From assembly GCA_031289385.1 (NCBI GenBank), contig JAITPP010000039.1:1-8654 (forward strand): a stretch of 8,654 nt of DNA, written 5' to 3'. The first letter of the stretch is position 1, and each line of letters begins with the position of its first letter. Shown here one piece after another: positions 1 to 5,734 of this stretch. Source of the stretch: Prevotellaceae bacterium. GTDB taxonomy: Bacteria; Bacteroidota; Bacteroidia; Bacteroidales; UBA932. Position numbers and translations under genes: made by a program. Below the pieces are notes generated by a model. That model made no database searches, was not told the DNA's origin, and saw only the letters and a program-made list of their open reading frames with translations.

Positions 1-7
1 TTTTTAC

Positions 8-15
8 TACTTTTA
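8..15 (+). promoter_or_regulatory. possible -7 promoter box of comM
   Basis: TACTTTTA matches the Bacteroidota -7 consensus TAnnTTTG except for the last base, and lies 25 nt before the comM start. The window begins too close upstream to show the -33 element, so this stays tentative. Confidence 0.3.
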
Positions 16-40
16 TGCTATAATTACAACTAAATAAACA

Positions 41-1579
41 ATGCTTATAAAGACTTACGGTAGCGCTTTTTATGGGATAAACGCAACTACAATAACAATA
101 GAAGTGAGCGTTTCGCAAGGAATAAATTTTCACCTTGTGGGATTGCCCGACAATGCAGTAAAAGAAAGTCAGCAACGAATTTCTACTGCTTTAATTGCCA
201 ACGGATATAAAATGCCGGGGAAAAAAGTTGTGATAAATATGGCGCCGGCTGATATTCGCAAAGAAGGCTCGGCTTACGATTTGCCTTTGGCGATAGGCGT
301 TTTGGCGGCATCTGAACAAATAGAATCAAAAGACTTGGAACATTATGTAATAATGGGCGAACTTTCGCTTGACGGTGCTTTGCGTCCGATAAAAGGCGCG
401 TTGCCCATTGCAATACAGGCTCGCGCCGAAGGTTTCAAAGGATTTATTTTACCCAAAGAAAATGCCCGCGAAGCCGCTGTTGTTGATTCGCTCGAAATTT
501 ACGGTGTAGAAACACTAACCGAAGTTATTGATTTTCTTAACGGTAAAAAAAATATAGAGGCTACGGTTGTAAATACGCGCGAAGATTTTTTTTCGAATCA
601 GCGACATTATGATGTTGATTTTTGCGATGTAAAAGGACAGGAAAACGTGAAACGCGCTCTTGAAATTGCCGCTGCCGGCGGGCACAATGTTATTATGATA
701 GGAGCGCCGGGTTCGGGAAAATCTATGCTCGCAAAACGTTTATCAACAATACTGCCGCCGCTTAATTTGCGCGAGGCGTTGGAAACAACAAAAATACATT
801 CGGTAGCAGGAAAAATCGACAGAAATACAAGTTTATTGACAGTACGCCCGTTTCGTTCGCCGCATCACACAATTTCGGATGTTGCGCTGGTGGGCGGCGG
901 CACATATCCCCAGCCGGGAGAAATATCGCTTGCGCACAACGGCGTGCTTTTTCTCGACGAACTTCCGGAATTTAAACGCACCGTTTTGGAAGTTATGCGC
1001 CAACCGCTCGAAGACAGAAAAATCGCCATTTCGCGAGCCAAATTGTCGATAGAATATCCTGCAAATTTCATGTTGATAGCAGCCATGAATCCATGTCCCT
1101 GCGGATTTTATAATCATCCCGAAAAGCAATGTTTATGCGCTCCGGGAACTGTTCAGAAATATTTAAGCAGGATTTCAGGACCTTTGCTCGACAGGATTGA
1201 TATTCACATTGAAGTTGTGCCCGTTTCGTTCGAAAAACTTTCGGACATGAGCAAAGGCGAAACAAGCGAGCAAGTTCGCGAACGAGTTATAAATGCCCGC
1301 AAAATTCAAGAAGAACGCTTTGCCGACACAAAAAATATTCACAGCAACGCAATGATGACAACACAAATGCAAAAAAAATATTGCCGTCTGGATGCCGAAA
1401 GCGAAAGCGTGTTGAAAGAAGCCATGCAACGACTCGGACTGTCGGCACGCGCCTACGACAGAATACTGAAAGTAGCACGTACAATTGCCGACTTAGAAAC
1501 AAAACCCAATATAGAATGGCAACACATTGCCGAAGCCATTCAATACCGAAGTTTGGATAGAGAAGGCTGGGCGGGATAA
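41..1579 (+). CDS. comM: YifB/ComM family Mg-chelatase-like AAA+ ATPase
   Basis: This is a 512-aa, full-length member of the YifB/ComM family. In naturally transformable bacteria ComM is a hexameric helicase that helps extend heteroduplex DNA after strand invasion; in many other bacteria the role is unclear. The N-terminal third (about 20-142) is the Lon-protease-like ChlI domain (GLPDNAVKES, then GELSLDG at 106-112). The AAA+ core has Walker A GAPGSGKS at 221-228, the FRSPHH motif at 271-276, Walker B VLFLDELPEF at 302-311 and sensor-type AAMNPCPCG at 347-355. Cys 352, 354, 364 and 366 form a cluster typical of the family. The C-terminal Mg-chelatase domain (about 415-505) contains LSARAYDRILKVART. 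The start MLIKTYG is typical of the family; the leader is A-rich without a Shine-Dalgarno. It is the only clear protein gene on this strand and converges on the remnant at 1603-2016, with no hairpin terminator visible between them. Confidence 0.96.
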   Translation: MLIKTYGSAFYGINATTITIEVSVSQGINFHLVGLPDNAVKESQQRISTALIANGYKMPGKKVVINMAPADIRKEGSAYDLPLAIGVLAASEQIESKDLEHYVIMGELSLDGALRPIKGALPIAIQARAEGFKGFILPKENAREAAVVDSLEIYGVETLTEVIDFLNGKKNIEATVVNTREDFFSNQRHYDVDFCDVKGQENVKRALEIAAAGGHNVIMIGAPGSGKSMLAKRLSTILPPLNLREALETTKIHSVAGKIDRNTSLLTVRPFRSPHHTISDVALVGGGTYPQPGEISLAHNGVLFLDELPEFKRTVLEVMRQPLEDRKIAISRAKLSIEYPANFMLIAAMNPCPCGFYNHPEKQCLCAPGTVQKYLSRISGPLLDRIDIHIEVVPVSFEKLSDMSKGETSEQVRERVINARKIQEERFADTKNIHSNAMMTTQMQKKYCRLDAESESVLKEAMQRLGLSARAYDRILKVARTIADLETKPNIEWQHIAEAIQYRSLDREGWAG

Positions 1580-1602
1580 ATTGATTTATTATTTATTATT
1601 GA

Positions 1603-2016
1603 TTATTTGTAAAACTCTTGCTGTTCTTCAATTTCATCTAATATTGCCTTTACTGTTGAATTTAATTCGGGAGGAATACGCAACATTAAATTATTTTCAT
1701 TTGCCTTGCCGTTTAATATCTGACAAGCATAATACAATGGCTTATACTGCTCCTGCAATTTATTTCCAAACTCTGCATTTTCAAATAATTTATTAACCAA
1801 CGTTTTTTGATGGTGTACCAACAATTGCTCAATTAAAAAATACTTATTGTCTGTATTTTCATCTAAGGGATTACAATTAATTGTAGCCAAATCATTTAAA
1901 TCGGAATTTCTATTTTCGATGGCATTTACTACATAATGAATACCCACCGAACCTGCAAAAACAAATTTCACTTTTCCATTGACTTTGCTTTGCCGCCAAC
2001 GTCTTAAATTTTTCAA
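1603..2016 (-). pseudogene. remnant of AAA ATPase/TPR-type protein (137 codons)
   Basis: The ORF has no ATG in frame; the first usable start is TTG at 2016, and the frame opens just after a TAA at 2046-2044. Residues 3-45 (LRRWRQ, then KVKFVFAGSVGIHYVV and NDLATI) resemble the segment after Walker B in Bacteroidota ATP-binding proteins of the archaeal-ATPase type, where it reads roughly RFVFAGSIGLH...NDL. The Walker A and B segments that should precede it are absent. Residues 60-137 (IEQLLVHHQ, KLFEN, QYKPLYYA, RIPPEL, VKAILDEIE) resemble the C-terminal tail I associate with Bacteroidota TPR proteins (KPIYYALM...ELKETV). The most economical reading is a gene that lost its 5' part and a middle segment. 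An ATG at 2033 is in another frame and stops after four codons. The family assignments come from memory of motif patterns, not from a search. It could instead be a real short protein with a TTG start, since a plausible promoter sits just upstream. Confidence 0.5.
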
Positions 2017-2051
2017 TATTAATTTGACTTCATTGTTATTTTTTTAATTAG

Positions 2052-2079
2052 CAAATTTATTTATGGTTTTAAAATCAAA
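2052..2079 (-). promoter_or_regulatory. possible promoter of the remnant ORF
   Basis: On the minus strand TTTG (2079-2076) is followed after 16 nt by TAAATTTG (2059-2052), a full match to TAnnTTTG. The spacing is one base short of the usual 17-23. Transcription would start near 2045, about 30 nt before the TTG start. Confidence 0.35.
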
Positions 2080-2112
2080 AGAAACAGAATATCAGGCGTA
2101 TATATTTTTAAC

Positions 2113-2140
2113 AAAAAAAGCGTGAAGTTCAACCTCACGC
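2113..2140 (-). terminator. intrinsic terminator of the aminotransferase gene
   Basis: On the minus strand the arms GCGTGA and TCACGC (6 bp, with an inner GTT/AAC pairing) form a hairpin at 2140-2120. It is followed at once by seven T (2119-2113) and lies 30 nt after the aminotransferase stop. On the plus strand the same hairpin is followed by only CTTTT, so it could act weakly in that direction. Confidence 0.75.
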
Positions 2141-2169
2141 CTTTTGGTAATTTATTTATATTCCTTGTT

Positions 2170-3372
2170 TTATTTATTAGTTCTTCCTGAATATATTTTC
2201 AATGCCTGTTCAAGACATTTTATTGCATTTTTCAAATCTTCGGTTCTTAAAACGTATGCGATACGAACTTCGTTTTTTCCCATTCCAGCACTTGCATAAA
2301 AGCCTGTTGCGGGTGCTACCATCACTGTTTGTTTTTCGTACTCAAAATCTTCGAGAAGCCAACGGGCAAATTTATCCGAATCGTCAACCGGCAATTTCAC
2401 AACCGTGTAAAATGCGCCTTTTGGTTTCGGACAATACACGCCGTCAATTTTGTTGAGCGCATCTACCATATAATTGCGCCGCTCGATGTATTCGTTATAA
2501 ACATCGGTAAAATAACTGTCGGGAGTTTGTAAAGCGGCTTCGGCGGCAACTTGCCCGTAAGATGGCGGACACAGCCGAGCCTGAGCAAATCGCAATGCGG
2601 TATCAACAACATCTTTATTTTTTGAAATCAACGCTCCTATGCGTACTCCGCACATGCTGTATCGTTTTGAAACAGAATCAATAAGCACAACATTTTGCTC
2701 TATGTCTTTAAGTGTCATACATGAGATATGCGAATTTCCATCGTAGCAAAATTCGCGATAAACTTCGTCGGCAAAAAGATATAAATCGTATTTCAAAACT
2801 ATTTGTCGCAACGATTCGAGTTCTGCCGCCGAGTACAGGTATCCTGTGGGATTGTTGGGATTACAAATCATAATCGCCTTTGTTCGCGGCGTTATAATTT
2901 TTTCAAATTCTTCGATTGCGGGAAGAGCAAAATCGTTGTCGATAGTGGTTTTTATAGGCACAACTTTTATTCCTGCTTGAAGCGCAAATGCGTTGTAGTT
3001 GGTGTAAAACGGCTCGGGGATAATGATTTCATCATTTTCGTTCAAGCACGACATCATTGCAATGGTTATTGCTTCCGAACCGCCTGTGGTAATAATCATA
3101 TCGTTATGACTGATATCAATTCCTATTCCCTGATAATATTCAGCAAGCCCTTTTCGATACGATTCGTTTCCTGCCGAATGGCTGTATTCGATAACTTTTT
3201 CGTCGTATTTTTTCACGGCATCCAAGGCTAACGGCGGCGTAATAATATCGGGTTGTCCGATATTTAGATGATAAACTTTTATTCCGCGTTTTTTTGCCGC
3301 TTCGGCATACGGAACTAATTTACGAATTGGCGATGCAGGCATTGCTTTACCTTTTTCTGAAATTTTTGGCAT
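2170..3372 (-). CDS. PLP-dependent aminotransferase, class I/II (aspartate aminotransferase-like)
   Basis: This 400-aa protein is a complete fold-type I aminotransferase that moves an amino group between an amino acid and a 2-oxo acid using pyridoxal phosphate in the cytoplasm. Visible landmarks are the N-terminal substrate segment HLNIGQPD (35-42), the cofactor segment TTGGSEA (95-101), NPNNPTG (171-177, Asn174 expected to contact PLP), ADEVY (201-205, Asp202 and Tyr205), the Schiff-base lysine Lys236 in SVSKRYS, and Arg370 in EVRIAY, the usual alpha-carboxylate binder. Length and motifs fit the aspartate/aromatic aminotransferase group, but the exact amino acid cannot be read from sequence alone. 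The start codon ATG at 3372 gives MPKISEKGKAMPASPIRKL, with the expected residue spacing for the family. It is a single-gene unit with its own promoter box and terminator. Its neighbour asnB also uses aspartate, so a role in supplying aspartate from oxaloacetate is plausible but inferred. Confidence 0.93.
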   Translation of the reverse strand: MPKISEKGKAMPASPIRKLVPYAEAAKKRGIKVYHLNIGQPDIITPPLALDAVKKYDEKVIEYSHSAGNESYRKGLAEYYQGIGIDISHNDMIITTGGSEAITIAMMSCLNENDEIIIPEPFYTNYNAFALQAGIKVVPIKTTIDNDFALPAIEEFEKIITPRTKAIMICNPNNPTGYLYSAAELESLRQIVLKYDLYLFADEVYREFCYDGNSHISCMTLKDIEQNVVLIDSVSKRYSMCGVRIGALISKNKDVVDTALRFAQARLCPPSYGQVAAEAALQTPDSYFTDVYNEYIERRNYMVDALNKIDGVYCPKPKGAFYTVVKLPVDDSDKFARWLLEDFEYEKQTVMVAPATGFYASAGMGKNEVRIAYVLRTEDLKNAIKCLEQALKIYSGRTNK

Positions 3373-3413
3373 ATATGTTTATAATTTTAATTAAGAAAAT
3401 TTTAATTTGCCTG

Positions 3414-3421
3414 CAAAAGTA
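3414..3421 (-). promoter_or_regulatory. -7 promoter box of the aminotransferase gene
   Basis: TACTTTTG on the minus strand is a perfect TAnnTTTG, 41 nt upstream of the ATG at 3372. The -33 region is T-rich (TTTTTTCG, 3445-3438) without an exact TTTG. The same octamer stands before asnB. Confidence 0.5.
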
Positions 3422-3510
3422 CTAAAAAATGTATAAACGAAAAAATTGAATATTTATTATTGAATATTGATTATTAAAAAAGCGCACAGATTACATAGAT
3501 ATTACAGATA

Positions 3511-3581
3511 GTGGTTAATGATTAATGGTTAATGATTAGTGGTTAATAGCGACTAAATACCAACGACTAAATACTAAATAC
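3511..3581 (+). repeat. heptanucleotide array A, left arm of inverted repeat
   Basis: Ten consecutive 7-nt units can be read without gaps. Five follow RTGRTTA (GTGGTTA, ATGATTA, ATGGTTA, ATGATTA, GTGGTTA), then come ATAGCGA, CTAAATA, CCAACGA, CTAAATA and CTAAATA. Bases 3526-3581 are exactly repeated in reverse complement at 5542-5597 on the other side of asnB. Both copies continue with TATTTGT after one mismatch. The array sits in the spacer between the aminotransferase promoter and the asnB 3' end. Confidence 0.9.
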
Positions 3582-3592
3582 TTATTTGTGTC

Positions 3593-3658
3593 TTTGTGAA
3601 ATATTAAATTTATGCACAAAACCAAGCCGAGTGCAGTATATAAATATTTATTCACAAA
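3593..3658 (-). other. long imperfect hairpin directly after the asnB stop
   Basis: Outer arms TTTGTGAA (3593-3600) and TTCACAAA (3651-3658) enclose an A/T-rich imperfectly pairing middle and an inner stem TGCAC (3613-3617) with GTGCA (3631-3635). It begins 2 nt from the asnB stop codon. No T-run follows on the minus strand, so it is not a standard intrinsic terminator. It may be a 3'-end protecting or processing structure, or chance pairing in A/T-rich DNA. Confidence 0.35.
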
Positions 3659-3660
3659 AA

Positions 3661-5325
3661 TTATATCCCCTGTTCGTGTACATCTTTTACTGCGCGTCCC
3701 GAAGGTTCGTTCATTTTTTTAAATGCTTCGTCCCATTCCAATGCAATTGGAGTACTGCACGCAACCGACGGTACAGACGGCACACATTGTGCTGCCGAAT
3801 CTGACGGAAATAGTTCGGTGTAAATCGAGCGGTAATAATATTCTTCTTTATTTTGCGGCGGATTAATCGGAAAACGCTCTGTACGCGTTGCCATTTGCTC
3901 GTCGGTTATTAATTTTGATGTCATATCGCGCAACGTATCTATCCAATTATATCCTACGCCGTCCGAAAATTGTTCTTTTTGTCGCCACGCCACGCTTGCA
4001 GGCAAATCGTTTTCGAATGCTTTGCGCAATATCCATTTTTCCATTTTTCCGTTGGTAGCCATTTTGTCTTTCGGATTCAGACGCATCGCTACGTCTAAAA
4101 ATTCTTTGTCTAAAAACGGCACGCGCCCTTCTACACCCCACGATGCAAGCGATTTATTTGCGCGTAAACAATCGTAAAGATGAAGTTTGCTTAATTTGCG
4201 AACGGTTTCTTTATGAAATTCTTCGGCATTCGGCGCTTTGTGAAAATACAAATAACCGCCAAAAATCTCGTCAGCGCCTTCGCCCGAAAGCACCATTTTT
4301 ACGCCCATCGATTTGATAATACGAGCCAATAAATACATTGGCGTACTTGCGCGAACGGTTGTTACATCATACGTTTCGATATGATAAATTACATCCCGTA
4401 AAGCATCCAAACCTTCTTGAATTGTAAAATGTATTTCGTGATGTATCGAGCCAATGTGCGTGGCAACTGTTTGCGCCGCTTTTAAATCGGGCGAACCGTC
4501 CAATCCTATCGCAAACGAGTGCAACTGAGGCCACCAAGCCTCCTGAGTATTACCCGATTCTACACGTTTGGGAGCATATTTTTTGGCTATTGCCGAAATA
4601 ATTGACGAATCCAACCCGCCCGACAATAATACTCCGTAAGGAACATCTGTCATCAACTGTCGTTCTACGGCTGCTTCCAGCGCATTGCGCAATATTTCGG
4701 CAGACGACGAATTATCTTTTACTGCCGAATAATTTTCCCACTCGCGAAAATACCAACGCACAGGCTGTTTGTCGCAACTATAATAATAATGTCCGGGAAG
4801 AAATTCTTCGATTTTTGTACAATATCCTTCCAATGCTTTCAATTCTGACGCAACATAATAAGTTCCGTCATTATCCCAGCCCTGATACAACGGCACAATG
4901 CCAATATGATCGCGCCCTATCAGAAAAATATTTTTTTCGATATCGTACAATGCAAAAGCAAAAATTCCGTTCAAGTCTTCAAAAAAATCTGTTCCTTTTT
5001 CTCTGTACAACGCTAAGATTACCTCGCAGTCCGATTGTGTCAAAAACTCGTAAGAGCTGGACAAACGTTGCCTGATTTCCTGATGATTATATATTTCGCC
5101 ATTAACCGCCAATACTAATTTACCGTCTTTACTGAAAAGCGGTTGTTTTCCCGATTGCGGATCAACAATAGCCAAACGCTCGTGCGCCAAAATAGCGTTT
5201 TCGTTCGAAAAAATTCCAGACCAGTCGGGTCCTCGATGACGTATTTGTTTCGACATTTTAAGTACCTGAGAGCGTACATTTTCAGGCATTTGCTTTAACA
5301 TAAAAGCACCTACAATTCCACACAT
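3661..5325 (-). CDS. asnB: asparagine synthase B, glutamine-hydrolysing
   Basis: This 554-aa, full-length AsnB makes asparagine from aspartate, glutamine and ATP. After Met removal, Cys2 of MCGIVG is the N-terminal nucleophile of the class II glutaminase domain (about 1-190). That domain also has RHRGPD (29-34), HERLAIVDPQSG (48-59), NGEIYN (75-80) and SDCEVI (98-103), all glutamine-site motifs. The synthetase domain has the PP-loop SGGLDSS (235-241), the SGEGADEIFGGY motif (347-358), GVEGRVPFLD (397-406) and KEQFSDGVGY (450-459). The conserved tail SVACST...EWDEAFK...PSGRAV is intact, so the enzyme is expected to be active. The start is fixed by the catalytic Cys. There is no Shine-Dalgarno; the leader is A/T-rich. 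It is transcribed alone from a TAnnTTTG promoter at 5361-5354. A 56-bp perfect inverted repeat brackets the gene together with its promoter. The strain's other asparagine routes cannot be judged from this window. Confidence 0.97.
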   Translation of the reverse strand: MCGIVGAFMLKQMPENVRSQVLKMSKQIRHRGPDWSGIFSNENAILAHERLAIVDPQSGKQPLFSKDGKLVLAVNGEIYNHQEIRQRLSSSYEFLTQSDCEVILALYREKGTDFFEDLNGIFAFALYDIEKNIFLIGRDHIGIVPLYQGWDNDGTYYVASELKALEGYCTKIEEFLPGHYYYSCDKQPVRWYFREWENYSAVKDNSSSAEILRNALEAAVERQLMTDVPYGVLLSGGLDSSIISAIAKKYAPKRVESGNTQEAWWPQLHSFAIGLDGSPDLKAAQTVATHIGSIHHEIHFTIQEGLDALRDVIYHIETYDVTTVRASTPMYLLARIIKSMGVKMVLSGEGADEIFGGYLYFHKAPNAEEFHKETVRKLSKLHLYDCLRANKSLASWGVEGRVPFLDKEFLDVAMRLNPKDKMATNGKMEKWILRKAFENDLPASVAWRQKEQFSDGVGYNWIDTLRDMTSKLITDEQMATRTERFPINPPQNKEEYYYRSIYTELFPSDSAAQCVPSVPSVACSTPIALEWDEAFKKMNEPSGRAVKDVHEQGI

Positions 5326-5353
5326 ACCGATTTATAATTTAGAATTAAAAGAA

Positions 5354-5361
5354 CAAAAGTA
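5354..5361 (-). promoter_or_regulatory. -7 promoter box of asnB
   Basis: TACTTTTG on the minus strand is a perfect TAnnTTTG box, 28 nt upstream of the asnB ATG. The -33 region has only TTTAC (5387-5383) at a suitable distance, a weak match to TTTG. Confidence 0.5.
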
Positions 5362-5541
5362 AGTATTTTATTGTTAGTTATGTAAAAATTTAACATCAAC
5401 GGCATTTTTATTTCTACTTATAATATACTTATAATCACAGTATTATCAGCATTTACAAATACAATTTTATTTTGATATATAATTTTAATACTGTTAAAAA
5501 CGATGTAATTAGATTGATTGATTTTTAGAAACAACAAATAG

Positions 5542-5626
5542 GTATTTAGTATTTAGTCGTTGGTATTTAGTCGCTATTAACCACTAATCATTAACCACTA
5601 ATCACTAATCATTAACCACTAACCAC
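5542..5626 (-). repeat. heptanucleotide array B, right arm of inverted repeat
   Basis: Read on the minus strand from 5626, seven RTGRTTA units (GTGGTTA, GTGGTTA, ATGATTA, GTGATTA, GTGGTTA, ATGATTA, GTGGTTA) are followed by ATAGCGA, CTAAATA, CCAACGA, CTAAATA and CTAAATA. This is the same order as array A but with two more RTGRTTA units. Bases 5542-5597 are the exact reverse complement of 3526-3581. Confidence 0.9.
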
Positions 5627-5653
5627 TATTTTTTTATCTCAAATCAACAAAAG

Positions 5654-5692
5654 AAAAAACAAAGCAAACTTTTGGTTATTGTTTACTTTGTT
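5654..5692 (-). terminator. intrinsic terminator of the carboxyltransferase gene
   Basis: On the minus strand AACAAAGTAAAC (5692-5681) pairs with GTTTGCTTTGTT (5669-5658): 12 bp with one U-G wobble and an 11-nt loop. It runs into TTTTTTC (5659-5653). The hairpin starts 42 nt after the stop codon at 5735. Confidence 0.7.
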
Positions 5693-5734
5693 CTCTCAAC
5701 AATTAATATTAAAAACTATGTAATGAATTTAAAT

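Larger units (their letters stand above)
5326..5734. other. 409-bp intergenic region between the carboxyltransferase gene and asnB
   Basis: No gene is supported here. It contains, in minus-strand reading order, the carboxyltransferase terminator (5692-5654), heptamer array B (5626-5542), a featureless A/T-rich stretch (5541-5362), and the asnB -7 box (5361-5354). An open plus-strand frame at 5672-5908 runs into the antisense of the carboxyltransferase and encodes an unremarkable Phe/Cys-rich peptide. Confidence 0.7.

Noticed and set aside
1527..1796. 89-codon plus-strand frame overlapping the comM 3' end
   Set aside because: It starts inside comM in another frame and runs antisense to the remnant ORF; the peptide is low-complexity Leu/Ile/Tyr with no recognisable motif.
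2061..2126. Short plus-strand frame beginning MVLKSKETEY between the remnant and the aminotransferase terminator
   Set aside because: About 20 codons, no promoter on that strand, and it ends inside the terminator hairpin.
2803..3231. 142-codon plus-strand frame inside the aminotransferase gene
   Set aside because: Shadow of the conserved minus-strand gene; Cys/Phe/Arg-rich composition typical of antisense frames.
4602..5075. 157-codon open frame on the plus strand inside asnB
   Set aside because: It is antisense to highly conserved asnB codons, has no family motif, and its composition mirrors the asnB third-position bias.
3511..5626. CRISPR array
   Set aside because: The repeat units are 7 nt with no spacers, the two arrays are inverted relative to each other, and no cas gene is present.
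3511..5626. Composite transposon or insertion sequence with asnB as cargo
   Set aside because: No transposase, no target-site duplication that I can see, and the arms are internally tandem heptamers rather than terminal inverted repeats.
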